Shown piece by piece: positions 1 to 8,293 of a stretch of 64,000 nucleotides of DNA. Source of the stretch: Geodermatophilus sabuli (GTDB taxonomy: Bacteria; Actinomycetota; Actinomycetes; Mycobacteriales; Geodermatophilaceae); assembly GCF_900215145.1 (NCBI RefSeq), contig NZ_OBDO01000009.1, positions 232,525 to 296,524 of the forward strand, given 5' to 3'. The stretch's first letter is position 1; every line of letters begins with the position of its first letter. The position numbers and the translations under genes were made by a program. The notes under the pieces are model-generated. The model saw only the letters and a program-made list of their open reading frames with translations. It ran no database searches and was not told where the DNA came from.

Positions 1-2322
1 TACGGCGCGTCCGTGCGGATCGTCGGGATCCGCCGGGTCCGCACCGGCGGGGTCATGGGCTTCTTCACCACCGAGCGGTACGTCGTCGAGGTGGAGGAGA
101 TCGCCCCCGCCCCCGTCGAGCGCCGGCCGGCCTCCCGCGCCGAGTCCGCGGCCCGCATCGAGGCCGCGCTCCGTCGCGCTCCCGTGCTGCCCGACCCGGT
201 CGACGAGGTCGCCGGGCTGCTCGCCGGGGACGACGAGCCGGCCGTCGGCCTGTACTCGCGCAGCGCGGCCCGCTCCGGTCACCCGGCCGCGGACCGCCGC
301 GCCCCGCGGGCCGGGAGCCGGCCCGCCGCCACCCCCCCGCGCGCCGCCGCGCCGGAACCGGTCCGTGCCGCCGCCGCGCCGCGCGCGGCCGCCCCCTCCC
401 GTGCCGGTGGGTCGTCCCGCCGCGCCGCCCCGGCCGCGGCTGCCGCTCCGGTGGACGCCGCGCCGGCGCTCTCCCCGTTCACTGCGGCCCTGGCCCAGAT
501 GGTGGCCGGGGACGTCGACGTGCGTGAGGCCGTCGACGAGGCGATCGCTGCGGTCGCCGCCGCCGCGCCCGCGCCGGGTGCTCCGGTGTGGGAGCCGGTG
601 GCCGAGGACCTCCCCGCCTGGGAGCCCGCCGCCGAGGACGCTCCCGCGTGGGAGCCCGCCGTCGAGGCGGCTCCGGTGCGGCAGCCCGCCGTCGAGGTGC
701 CCGTCGCGCCGGCTCCGGTCCCGGTCGCCCCGGTGCCCGCCGAGGCCCCCTCGTCCGCCACGCTCTGGGGTCCCGCGCCGACTGCCACCCCGACGCCGAC
801 CCCTGCTCCCGCACCGGCCGCCACCCCGGCCCCGGCGGAGGTGGCCGCCGAGGTGGCGTCCGCGCCCCCGGTCGCCGCACAGGTCCCGGTGCCCCCGGTC
901 GCCGCGCAGGTCCCGCCGGTGGCCGAGCCCGCGTCCCCGGTCGCCGCCGACATGGCCCCCGTGCCCGTGGTCGCCGCGCCCGCCGTCCCGCAGCCCACCC
1001 GGGTGCCGGACTGGGTGCACGAGCCCGACTTCACCACCGGCCCGGCCACCTCCCGCGAGGAGGCGATCGCCGAGGTGCTGCGCGCCGCGCTCGCCCACGA
1101 CACCTCCGACGCCGCGCTCACCCAGCTGCTGCGCGGCGTGCTGGCCGGCTCGGCGGCGCAGGAGGAGGCCACCGCGCAGGATCCCGGTGCGTACGCCTAC
1201 GCCGACGGGCACCTCGACGACTACGCGTTCGCCGAGGCGCACACCGCCGAGATCCCCATCTACGTGGACGCCGAGGCCGAGGCCGACGAGTGGGAGGTGG
1301 TCGCCGAGGTGCTCGCCCCGACCGCGAGCGACCCCGCTCCCCTGCCGCTGGACGCCACCACCGTCCTGCCCCCGCTGTCGCTGCTGCCGCCGCCGGCGCC
1401 CGGCACCGCCCTCGCCGTCCCGCCGCTGCTGTCCCGCCCGCCGGTGCCGCCGGCGATCCGCCCTCCGAGCGCCGGCCAGGTGGCCCGCACGTCCGGCCCG
1501 CGGTCTGCCCCCGGGCTGGCCACCGTCCACCGCCTGCCGGTGGACAAGCGGGCCGCCTCGTGGCGCCGCAGTGCGCCGATGATCGTGACGTCGGTCCGCG
1601 AGCAGCCCCAGGGCGGTGCGCCGGTTCCCCCGGGCCCGGGTGCGGCCGAGCAGGCCGTCGTCCGCCGGCTGCTGGAGCTCGGCGTGCCGGAGCGACTCCT
1701 CGGTCCCGACTTCGCCTCCGAGGTCGCCCAGCGCGGCACCTACGCAGCGCTCACCCGGTCGCTGGCCGCCGGCCTGCCGACGCCGCCCGCGCTGCCCACC
1801 GGCCCCGGTGAGGTGCTGCTCGTCGTGGGCCCGGGCGTGGAGACCCTCGCCGCGGCGCGCTCGCTGGCCGCTTGGCTGCGACTGGACGCCGAGCGGCTGC
1901 AGTGGGCCTCCCGCGGGGACCTCGCCGCGCTCGCGCCCCAGGGCAACCGGATCACCAGCATCGACGCCGCCCTCGAGCGCAAGCAGGAGACCGACCGGTC
2001 GGGCACCCTGACGATCGTCGCCGTCGACGCCCCGCTGCGCGCCGCCGCCAGCACTTGGCTGGAGCAGGTGATCGCCGTCTTCGCGCCCGCCGGGGTGTGG
2101 GCTGTCGTCGAGGCCACCCGCAAGCCCGAGGACGTCGGGCCCTGGCTCGACGGGCTCCCCCGCGTCGACGCGCTGATGGTGCAGGACACCGACCTCACCG
2201 CCGACCCGGCGGCCGTCCTGTCCCGCACCGCGACGCCCGTGGCCCTCCTCGACGGCGCCCGCGCCACCGCGCACCGGTGGGCCTCCCTGCTGTGCGAGCG
2301 GCTGGAGACGTCGGGGAGATGA
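1..2322 (+). CDS. FlhF-like protein with degenerate SRP-GTPase domain (5' partial)
   Basis: The reading frame is open at the left edge, so the true start lies upstream. The first visible residues (YGASVRIVGIRRVRTGG, then VMGFFTTERYVVEVE) match the FlhF N-terminal pattern in which an archive of R-x-V-R-x-G-G-x-x-G-F-F is followed by a beta strand. A very long Ala/Pro/Val/Glu linker follows (about residues 95-330 and 420-520), including repeats of the type PAWEPAAEDAPAWEPA. The last 240 residues look like an SRP-type GTPase fold: EVLLVVGPGVETLAAARSLA sits where the P-loop should be, but the GKT of GxxxxGKT is missing, so nucleotide hydrolysis is doubtful. FlhF proteins normally place flagella or act with polar machinery; no flagellar gene is in this window. 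I infer a non-enzymatic scaffold or regulator. It stands alone, and the next gene starts 180 nt downstream. Confidence 0.6.
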   Translation, partial: YGASVRIVGIRRVRTGGVMGFFTTERYVVEVEEIAPAPVERRPASRAESAARIEAALRRAPVLPDPVDEVAGLLAGDDEPAVGLYSRSAARSGHPAADRRAPRAGSRPAATPPRAAAPEPVRAAAAPRAAAPSRAGGSSRRAAPAAAAAPVDAAPALSPFTAALAQMVAGDVDVREAVDEAIAAVAAAAPAPGAPVWEPVAEDLPAWEPAAEDAPAWEPAVEAAPVRQPAVEVPVAPAPVPVAPVPAEAPSSATLWGPAPTATPTPTPAPAPAATPAPAEVAAEVASAPPVAAQVPVPPVAAQVPPVAEPASPVAADMAPVPVVAAPAVPQPTRVPDWVHEPDFTTGPATSREEAIAEVLRAALAHDTSDAALTQLLRGVLAGSAAQEEATAQDPGAYAYADGHLDDYAFAEAHTAEIPIYVDAEAEADEWEVVAEVLAPTASDPAPLPLDATTVLPPLSLLPPPAPGTALAVPPLLSRPPVPPAIRPPSAGQVARTSGPRSAPGLATVHRLPVDKRAASWRRSAPMIVTSVREQPQGGAPVPPGPGAAEQAVVRRLLELGVPERLLGPDFASEVAQRGTYAALTRSLAAGLPTPPALPTGPGEVLLVVGPGVETLAAARSLAAWLRLDAERLQWASRGDLAALAPQGNRITSIDAALERKQETDRSGTLTIVAVDAPLRAAASTWLEQVIAVFAPAGVWAVVEATRKPEDVGPWLDGLPRVDALMVQDTDLTADPAAVLSRTATPVALLDGARATAHRWASLLCERLETSGR

Positions 2323-2365
2323 GCCCGCTGCGCTGGGACGTGCTCGCGCTGGGGCAACGCCGCTG

Positions 2366-2434
2366 CTCTTGCGGTGTCCTGCCCGCTCTTGCGGTACGGC
2401 GATGCCGCAGGACCGTGTGAGGCACCGCAGAAGC
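2366..2434. repeat. 69-bp symmetric element, left copy
   Basis: Four copies of a TGCGGT core are set in a strict geometry: two in direct orientation at 2370-2375 and 2390-2395 (20 bp apart), then two inverted at 2404-2409 (GCCGCA) and 2424-2429 (ACCGCA), again 20 bp apart. The two direct copies sit in an identical 11-mer, GCTCTTGCGGT. The whole is symmetric about one centre. A second element with the same gapless layout lies at 3432-3500, on the other side of the AbiEi-like gene. The 20-bp step is close to two helical turns, so all four cores face one side of the helix, as in a multi-dimer operator. Confidence 0.75.
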
Positions 2435-2502
2435 GGAGACCGCTGTCCACAGGAGCCGCCGCCCGGGGCCGTCCCGCCCCACTCCTGCGTCAGGCTCCGG
2501 GC

Positions 2503-3426
2503 GTGAGCCAACTCCCACCGTGGTCCGGGCTGCTGCGACGGGTCGATGCCCTCGCCGCGGGGCTGTCCGACGGCGAACTCGCTCGGTTCGTTCGCCGTGG
2601 TGAGCTCGAACGCCTCCAGCGCGGGGCCTACCTCGACACGGGAACGACGGTCCACCGCCACCGTGCGGTGATCGAGGCCACGGTGGCAGGCCTTCGCCGT
2701 CCCGGAGTGGTCAGCCATGCCTCGGCGGCCGTGCTCCACGGATTGCCGCTCTGGCGCGTCCCGACCGCGCGCGTCCACCTGATCCGCCGGCCGCCGGCGG
2801 CGGGCAGCGGCAGCGCCCGGGTGCACCTACACGTCGCCCGGCTCCCCGAGGACCAGGTGACCGTGGTCGACGGCCTCCGCGTCACCGATGCGACGCGCAC
2901 GGTCGTCGATCTGGCCCGGACCCTGCCGTTCGAACCCGCGGTGGTCACCGCGGACGCCGCGCTCGCCGCTCGACTGACCACGCGGGCGGCCCTGACCGCA
3001 TGCCTCGCGGGCATGGGGCCGGTTCCCGGGGCACGGCGTGCCGCCCGGGCGCTCGACTTCGCGGATGAACGCAGCGAGAGCGTCGGCGAGAGCCGGAGCC
3101 GAGTGCTCATCCACCGCGTGGGGCTCCCCGCCCCGGAGGTGCAGTTGCGCGTGCACCGGGCCGACGGGAGCGTGGTCGGCCGTTGCGACTTCGGTTGGGA
3201 GGGCGCACGGACGCTGGGCGAGTTCGACGGCAGGGTGAAGTACGGGCGGCTGCTGCGGCCGGGGCAGGCACCCGGCGATGCGGTGTTCGAGGAGAAGCTG
3301 CGCGAGGACGAACTGCGCGACGCCGGCTGGGAGATGGTCCGCTGGACGTGGGCCGACCTGGACCGGCCTCAGGTCGTCGCAGCTCGCCTGCGTCGGGCCT
3401 TCGCCCGAGGCGCCCGCGCCGCCTGA
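2503..3426 (+). CDS. Solitary AbiEi-type antitoxin-like protein with VSR/DUF559-like C-terminal domain
   Basis: The frame extends upstream to 2374, but those codons lie inside the 69-bp element and look non-coding; GTG at 2503 begins VSQLPPWSGLLRR, a typical start for the family, giving 307 residues. The N-terminal part (about 1-75) resembles the AbiEi winged-helix module (LARFVRRGELERLQRGAYLD), followed by an AbiEi-like middle (VVSHASAAVLHGLPLW). The C-terminal third resembles the DUF559/very-short-patch-repair endonuclease fold: GRCDFGWEG, then GEFDGRVKYG and ELRDAGWEMVRWTW, which supplies the D, E and K expected of a PD-(D/E)xK site. No AbiEii nucleotidyltransferase toxin lies beside it, so it is an orphan. 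In known AbiE systems AbiEi represses its own operon by binding inverted repeats. Here matching symmetric elements flank the gene on both sides. Whether it acts as regulator, nuclease or both is not decided by sequence. Confidence 0.75.
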   Translation: MSQLPPWSGLLRRVDALAAGLSDGELARFVRRGELERLQRGAYLDTGTTVHRHRAVIEATVAGLRRPGVVSHASAAVLHGLPLWRVPTARVHLIRRPPAAGSGSARVHLHVARLPEDQVTVVDGLRVTDATRTVVDLARTLPFEPAVVTADAALAARLTTRAALTACLAGMGPVPGARRAARALDFADERSESVGESRSRVLIHRVGLPAPEVQLRVHRADGSVVGRCDFGWEGARTLGEFDGRVKYGRLLRPGQAPGDAVFEEKLREDELRDAGWEMVRWTWADLDRPQVVAARLRRAFARGARAA

Positions 3427-3431
3427 CCTCA

Positions 3432-3500
3432 CTCCTGCGGTGTTCCACTCCCTGTTGCGGTGTTGCGACAGCGCAACAGGGCACGGGATGCCGCAAGAGC
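3432..3500. repeat. 69-bp symmetric element, right copy
   Basis: This element has the same gapless 69-bp layout as 2366-2434: TGCGGT cores at 3436-3441 and 3456-3461, and inverted cores at 3470-3475 and 3490-3495. The sequence between the cores has diverged, so the spacing rather than the whole sequence is conserved. It starts 5 bp after the stop codon of the AbiEi-like gene. It also holds a perfect 9-bp hairpin, CCTGTTGCG (3451-3459) with CGCAACAGG (3472-3480), which could end transcription. Confidence 0.75.
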
Positions 3501-3576
3501 GCTGACCCGCACGGGCTGGGACCCGCGGACCGGCCCCGGCCGGCGCCGCGCGAGTCGGCACCGGCCGGGGCGCGAC

Positions 3577-4875
3577 TCAGAGCGGGATGTCCTCCAGCAT
3601 CTCGGTCACCAGCGCGGCGATCGGCGAGCGCTCGGAGCGGGTCAGGGTGACGTGCGCGAACAGCGGGTGCCCCTTCAGCTGCTCGACCACGGCCGCGATG
3701 CCGTCGTGCCGGCCCACCCGCAGGTTGTCCCGCTGGGCGACGTCGTGGGTGAGCACGACCCGCGACCCCGAGCCCAGCCGCGACAGCACGGTGAGCAGCA
3801 CGCCCCGCTCGAGCGACTGCGCCTCGTCGACGATCACGAAGGAGTCGTGCAGTGACCGGCCCCGGATGTGGGTCAGCGGCAGCACCTCGATGAGGTCGCG
3901 TCCGGCGATCTCCTCGAGGACCTCCTTGGAGACCAGCGCCCCGAGGGTGTCGTAGACGGCCTGGGCCCAGGGCGACATCTTGTCGCCCTCGCTGCCGGGC
4001 AGGTAGCCCAGCTCCTGGCCGCCGACGGCGTACAGCGGGCGGAAGATGACCACCTTCCTGTGCGCCCGCCGCTCCATGACCGACTCCAGGCCCGCGCACA
4101 GCGCCAGCGCGGACTTGCCGGTGCCGGCCCGCCCGCCGAGCGAGACGATCCCGATCTCCGGGTCGAGCAGCAGGTCCAGCGCGACCCGCTGCTCCGCCGA
4201 GCGACCGTGCAGGCCGAACGCCTCGCGGTCGCCCCGCACGAGCCGCACCTGCTTGTCCGGCGTCACCCGGCCCAGCGCCGACCCGCGCGAGGAGAGCAGC
4301 ACCAGCCCGGTGTGCGGCGGCAGCTCGGCCGCCGCCGGCACGTACACCTCGCCGTCGTCGTAGAGCGCGGACAGCTCGGCGTCGTCCAGCGACAGCTCGG
4401 CCATCCCGGTCCAGCCGGCGTCGACGGCGTCCAGGGCCCGGTAGTCGTCGGTCTCCAGGCCGACGGCCGCGCCCTTCACCCGGAGCGGGACGTCCTTGGT
4501 GACCAGACAGACGTCCCGGCCCTCCGCGCGCAGGTTCAGCGCGACCACCATGATCCGGCTGTCGTTGCTGTCGTTGCGGAACCCGGCCGGCAGCACCGAG
4601 GGGTCGCTGTGGTTGAGCTCCACGTGCAGGGTGCCGCCCTCCTCGCCGACCGGGACCGGCGCGTCGAGGCGGCCGTGCTGCACCCGCAGGTCGTCGAGCA
4701 GGCGCAGCGCCTGGCGGGCGAACCAGCCGAGCTCGGGGTGGTTGCGCTTGTCCTCCAGTTCCCCGATCACGACGAGCGGGAGCACCACGTCGGAGTTCCC
4801 GAGGCGCAGCAGCGCACCGGGGTCGGAGAGCAGGACGGAGGTGTCGAGGACGAACGTGCGACGGCGAGTGGTCAC
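3577..4875 (-). CDS. phoH2: PhoH-like ATPase with N-terminal PIN domain (PhoH2)
   Basis: The protein has 432 residues from GTG at 4875 ([20 protein letters not shown]); the frame continues upstream to 5019 but without family-like sequence, and GGGAG lies 7 nt before the chosen start. Residues 1-150 form a PIN ribonuclease domain ([34 protein letters not shown]). From about residue 225 comes the PhoH ATPase: Walker [19 protein letters not shown] and a Walker B strand [13 protein letters not shown], then [11 protein letters not shown]. PhoH2 proteins of mycobacteria are sequence-specific RNA helicase/ribonucleases. The length matches the mycobacterial PhoH2 I recall. It is transcribed alone, with about 230 nt to the next upstream gene. 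Confidence 0.93.
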   Translation of the reverse strand: MTTRRRTFVLDTSVLLSDPGALLRLGNSDVVLPLVVIGELEDKRNHPELGWFARQALRLLDDLRVQHGRLDAPVPVGEEGGTLHVELNHSDPSVLPAGFRNDSNDSRIMVVALNLRAEGRDVCLVTKDVPLRVKGAAVGLETDDYRALDAVDAGWTGMAELSLDDAELSALYDDGEVYVPAAAELPPHTGLVLLSSRGSALGRVTPDKQVRLVRGDREAFGLHGRSAEQRVALDLLLDPEIGIVSLGGRAGTGKSALALCAGLESVMERRAHRKVVIFRPLYAVGGQELGYLPGSEGDKMSPWAQAVYDTLGALVSKEVLEEIAGRDLIEVLPLTHIRGRSLHDSFVIVDEAQSLERGVLLTVLSRLGSGSRVVLTHDVAQRDNLRVGRHDGIAAVVEQLKGHPLFAHVTLTRSERSPIAALVTEMLEDIPL

Positions 4876-5104
4876 GAGTCGACTCCCGTGGGGCGCTGCG
4901 CGCCCCGGCTCGAAGGCGGCCGGGCCCCGGCACAGGGGCCGGGCACCGGCCCCCTGGTCGACGAACTGAGTCGCACCAACCGGGCCTCCCGTGGACGGCG
5001 AGGTGAGCTCGCCCTCCACCGCGGACGGTAGGCCCGGGAGGTGACAGGAACGTGTCCGAACGGCGTCGTGTCACCCTGTCGGGGCACCACGCGCCCCAGG
5101 CGTC

Positions 5105-5278
5105 TCAGCGGCGTCGCGGCCGGGCGGCGACCAGCACCCAGACCAGCGGCACGAGGAGCACCGGCCACTGCAGCCGCAGGTCGCCGACCCACCACAGGCC
5201 GCCGACGAGGAGCACGGACAGCCAGCCCGCCGTCCACAGGCCCAGGTCCCGGGCCTCCTCCGGGTCGCGCCGCGCCAT
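5105..5278 (-). CDS. Small two-helix membrane protein
   Basis: This is a 57-residue protein from ATG at 5278 (MARRDPEEARDLGLW); an in-frame ATG 12 nt upstream is possible. Two hydrophobic segments (about 14-33, WTAGWLSVLLVGGLWWVGDL, and 36-52) are separated by a short turn, and the tail is RPRRR, which suggests both termini are cytoplasmic. It follows the DUF885 gene on the same strand after a gap of 19 nt, so the two are probably co-transcribed. I recognise no family and assign no function. Confidence 0.6.
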   Translation of the reverse strand: MARRDPEEARDLGLWTAGWLSVLLVGGLWWVGDLRLQWPVLLVPLVWVLVAARPRRR

Positions 5279-5297
5279 GCCGTGTCCCACGCGCGCC

Positions 5298-6515
5298 TCA
5301 GGCGGCGCGCAGCTCGCCGGCGACGGCGGCCGGGGTCAGCGGCTCGTCGAGCAGCCGGACGAACCGGTCGGCGACGCGCTGGCCCGCCGGTCGCGCGTCC
5401 AGCCACGCCGAGAGCAGGTCGAATCCCTCGACGTAGGTCGTGATGTAGGCCCGCCACAGCGGGTGGGTGAGGAAGCGGAGCTGCTGGCGCGCCCGGTCGG
5501 TGTTCACCAGGGACCAGCGCTGCAGGTACGCCGCAACGTCGTCGGCGTCGGCACCCCGGTCGTGCAGCAGGACGGCGGCGTCCTGGCGCACCCGGTTCAG
5601 CGGCGCCGTCGCGGCCGCGACCCGCTCGGCGAGGTGTCCGTCGAAGCGCAGTCCCAGGTCGCCCAGCACCTCGGCGGCCCACGGTCCCCACCCGTCGCCG
5701 ATCGACGCCTGCACGCCGAGGTCGGCCAGCCCCTCGGCCATCAGGCACTCCGGGGTGTTGACCAGGAAGACGGTGTGCTCGACCCGCGCGGCGCGCTCGA
5801 CCAGTCCGAGCTCCTTGCGGCAGTGCTCGGTGTGGTGGCCGGGGTAGGACTCGTGCGCGACCAGGTGCGGCAGCTGCCCGAGGCGGTGCGGCAGGTCGGC
5901 GTTGATGGCCACGCGGGAGCGGTAGTTGCCCTCGTAGTAGTTGAAGCCCGACCACGGCCTGTCCGTGACCACCTCGTACCGCACCACTTCGGCCTCCGGG
6001 AGCCCGTACTCCCCGCGGACCTCGTCGCGCAGCGCGCTGGAGAGGGCGTGCACCGCCTCGGCCAGCCGCTGCGGCGGGCACTCCTCGCGACGGCGGTGCT
6101 CCGCGTACCGCTCCGCGAGCGTGCCGCTGCCGGGCAGCAGCCCGTCCAGCTCGGCGTGCGCCGCGGCGTAGTCCGCCTCGTCGCCGAGGGTCACCTCGAC
6201 CTGGAAGTAGCTGGCGACCTCGTCGAGGAAGGCCACCGGCTCGCCGCTCATCTTCCGGGCGGTGCACTCCAGCCCGACGAGCTGGCCGCGGAGGAAGTCG
6301 GTCCGCTCGGCCGGCAGGCCGGCGGCCGGCAGCTCCCCCAGCAGTGCCCGGGCCTGGTCGCGCAGCCCCTGCGGGCTGGGTGCCGGCTCGGCCTCGACGG
6401 CGGCCCGGATCCGCGGGTCGCCGGTGTAGGCGTCGACGAACCCGGACTCCAGCCGGTCGAACCGCAACCCCAGCTTCACGTACTCGAGGGGGACGTCGAG
6501 AGGTCGGGCCGCCAT
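5298..6515 (-). CDS. DUF885 family protein, putative metallo-carboxypeptidase
   Basis: This protein of 405 residues carries the DUF885 signature HESYPGHHTEHCRKELG (HExxxxHH) and, further on, NTPECLMAEGLADLG, the pair expected to bind zinc in this thermolysin-like clan. DUF885 proteins are usually 400-600 residues and many are lipoproteins or secreted. This one has no signal peptide and begins MAARPLDVPLEYVKL, so it is probably cytoplasmic and lies at the short end of the family. Substrate is unknown. It starts 13 nt after the Z-prenyl synthase stop codon, so the two, with the small membrane protein downstream, likely form one minus-strand operon. Confidence 0.8.
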   Translation of the reverse strand: MAARPLDVPLEYVKLGLRFDRLESGFVDAYTGDPRIRAAVEAEPAPSPQGLRDQARALLGELPAAGLPAERTDFLRGQLVGLECTARKMSGEPVAFLDEVASYFQVEVTLGDEADYAAAHAELDGLLPGSGTLAERYAEHRRREECPPQRLAEAVHALSSALRDEVRGEYGLPEAEVVRYEVVTDRPWSGFNYYEGNYRSRVAINADLPHRLGQLPHLVAHESYPGHHTEHCRKELGLVERAARVEHTVFLVNTPECLMAEGLADLGVQASIGDGWGPWAAEVLGDLGLRFDGHLAERVAAATAPLNRVRQDAAVLLHDRGADADDVAAYLQRWSLVNTDRARQQLRFLTHPLWRAYITTYVEGFDLLSAWLDARPAGQRVADRFVRLLDEPLTPAAVAGELRAA

Positions 6516-6528
6516 GACCAGCAGTTTC

Positions 6529-7308
6529 TCAGCTGCCGAAGCGGCGGTGCCGCGCGGCGTAGGCCCGCAGGGCGCGGAGGAAGTCGACCCGCCGGAAGTC
6601 CGGCCAGTAGACGTCGGTGAAGTGGAACTCCGAGTGCGCGGTCTGCCAGAGGAGGAAGCCGGAGAGCCGCTGCTCGCCGCTGGTGCGGATCACCAGGTCC
6701 GGGTCGGGCTGTCCCCGCGTGTAGAGGTGCTCGGCGATGTGCTCGACGTCGAGGGCACCGACCAGCTCGTCCAGCGTCGTCCCCCGCTCGGCGTGCTCGG
6801 CCAGCAGCGAGCGGACGGCGTCGGCGATCTCCCGCCGTCCGCCGTAGCCGACCGCCAGGTTGACCGTGGCGCCCGGCCGGTCCCGGGTCGTCTCCTCCGC
6901 CTGCTTGAGGACGGCGACGGTCTCGGCCGGGAGCAGCTCCAGCGCGCCGACCGGGTGCAGCTGCCAGCGCCGGTCGGGCGCGGCGAGGTCCTCGGCGACA
7001 CCCTCGATGATCCGCAGCAGCGGGACCAGCTCCGGCTCCGGCCGGGACAGGTTGTCGGTCGAGAGCAGGAAGAGCGTGACGACCTCGACCCCGGCCTCGT
7101 CGCACCACCCCAGGAAGGCGGCGATCCGGTCGGCCCCGCGGCGGTGGCCGGCGTTGGGGTCCTCGAGCCCGATGGCGCGGGCCCAGCGCCGGTTGCCGTC
7201 GACGATCACGCCGACGTGGCGGGGGGTGTCGGCCCCCTCCAGGGCCCGCGCGAGGCGCCGCTCGTAGACCTCGGTGAGGACGTCACGGACCCACTGCCGA
7301 ACCCCCAC
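6529..7308 (-). CDS. uppS: Z-prenyl diphosphate synthase (UppS family, short-chain type likely)
   Basis: The enzyme condenses isopentenyl diphosphate with an allylic diphosphate to make cis-prenyl diphosphates for cell-wall lipid carriers. UppS motifs are clear: HVGVIVDGNRRWAR near the N-terminus (catalytic Asp and GNRRWA), TLFLLSTDNLSRPEPEL, VNLAVGYGGRREI, and the C-terminal DLVIRTSGEQRLSGFLLWQ plus SEFHFTDVYWPDF. GTG at 7308 gives 259 residues and the N-terminus VGVRQWVRDVLTEVYERRL, similar to the mycobacterial Z-farnesyl diphosphate synthase Rv1086; the frame extends to 7356. Location next to a divergent hemolysin III gene repeats the Rv1085c/Rv1086 arrangement, so a Z,E-farnesyl product is at least as likely as undecaprenyl. 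TAGGGT at 7322-7317 could be its -10 box. Confidence 0.88.
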   Translation of the reverse strand: MGVRQWVRDVLTEVYERRLARALEGADTPRHVGVIVDGNRRWARAIGLEDPNAGHRRGADRIAAFLGWCDEAGVEVVTLFLLSTDNLSRPEPELVPLLRIIEGVAEDLAAPDRRWQLHPVGALELLPAETVAVLKQAEETTRDRPGATVNLAVGYGGRREIADAVRSLLAEHAERGTTLDELVGALDVEHIAEHLYTRGQPDPDLVIRTSGEQRLSGFLLWQTAHSEFHFTDVYWPDFRRVDFLRALRAYAARHRRFGS

Positions 7309-7431
7309 GGGCAGCCACCCTAGGCCCCCTCGCCGCGCGTCCCGGGCACCCGTCACCGACCTGCACGAAGGCCCTCCGGGGCGTCGGGCAGCTCACTCCC
7401 GGAGCGCGCTGCACCGGCACCTACGGCTGCG

Positions 7432-7437
7432 TAACCT
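7432..7437 (+). promoter_or_regulatory. Candidate -10 box for trhA (leaderless)
   Basis: TAACCT lies exactly 6 nt before the ATG at 7444, and no Shine-Dalgarno sequence fits in the gap. A transcript starting at or next to the ATG is therefore likely. The -35 region is weak. Confidence 0.4.
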
Positions 7438-7443
7438 CGGTCC

Positions 7444-8256
7444 ATGAGCGCACGCCCCGACGGCCGTGAACCCGTGCGGATCGAGGCGGACAGCGCCGAG
7501 CTGGAAGCGCCCCGCGACGAGGCCGTCCAGACCGTGCTCCAGGAGGGCGAGCAGGTCGACTACGCCTGGACGGCGGCCGACTTCGCCGACGACGACTGGG
7601 ACCACCCCGACACCCGCCCGCGACTGCGCGGCTGGCTGCACCTGTTCGCCTTCTTCGGCGCGATCGTCGCCGGGGCGGTGCTCGTGCCGCTGGCCGCGGT
7701 GCTCGGCGCCCGCTCCGGGTTCTCGGTGGCCGTCTACTGCCTGACCATCTGCGGCCTGTTCGGCATCAGCGCGCTGTACCACCGCCGCCGCTGGTCACCC
7801 CGCGGCTGGAAGATCATGAAACGGCTCGACCACTCGATGATCTTCCTGTTCATCGCCGGCACGTACACGCCGTTCGCCCTGCTGGCCGTGGACCAGCCGA
7901 CCGGGATCTGGATCCTCGCCGGCGTCTGGGCCGGCGCGCTCGCCGGCGTCTTCCTCAAGCTGAGCTGGCCGACCGCGCCGCGCTGGGTGGGGGTGCCGCT
8001 CTACATCGGCCTGGGCTGGGTGGCCGTCTTCATCCTGACCGACATCCTGCACATCGCCGGCGTCACCTCACTGGTGCTCCTGGCGGTCGGCGGCGTGCTC
8101 TACACGGTCGGCGGCATCGCGTACGCGATCAAGAAGCCGAACCCCTGGCCCGGCGTGTTCGGCTACCACGAGGTCTTCCACGCGATGACGATCGTGGCCG
8201 CGATCTGCCACTACATCGCCGTCTACTTCGCCATGTACAACAGCCCGTTCGTCTGA
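7444..8256 (+). CDS. trhA: Hemolysin III / PAQR-family membrane protein TrhA
   Basis: This 270-residue integral membrane protein has seven hydrophobic helices after a charged 60-residue N-terminal tail that is longer than usual. The PAQR/hemolysin III signatures are present: ALYHRRRW after helix 2, RLDHSMIFLFIAGTYTPFAL in helix 3, and the C-terminal GYHEVFHAMTIVAAICHY. The Asp and His residues of these motifs are the proposed metal-binding site. In bacteria TrhA is linked to membrane energetics and fluidity rather than to true haemolysis. The gene runs divergently from the Z-prenyl synthase and converges on the flavoprotein gene, from which it is separated by a perfect palindrome. Confidence 0.92.
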   Translation: MSARPDGREPVRIEADSAELEAPRDEAVQTVLQEGEQVDYAWTAADFADDDWDHPDTRPRLRGWLHLFAFFGAIVAGAVLVPLAAVLGARSGFSVAVYCLTICGLFGISALYHRRRWSPRGWKIMKRLDHSMIFLFIAGTYTPFALLAVDQPTGIWILAGVWAGALAGVFLKLSWPTAPRWVGVPLYIGLGWVAVFILTDILHIAGVTSLVLLAVGGVLYTVGGIAYAIKKPNPWPGVFGYHEVFHAMTIVAAICHYIAVYFAMYNSPFV

Positions 8257-8266
8257 CCCCGACCTC

Positions 8267-8292
8267 CCGTCGGTTTCCGCGGAAACCGACGG
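8267..8292. terminator. Perfect 26-bp palindrome between convergent genes
   Basis: CCGTCGGTTTCCG followed directly by its exact complement CGGAAACCGACGG forms a 13-bp stem. It sits between the stops of trhA (8256) and the flavoprotein gene (8294) and can serve as a terminator in both directions. Confidence 0.75.
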
Positions 8293-8293
8293 A

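Noticed and set aside
365..1811. Long Pro/Arg- and Gly/Arg-rich open frames on both strands inside the first gene.
   Set aside because: They are shadows of the Ala/Pro-rich linker of the FlhF-like protein, with no start signal and no family-like sequence.
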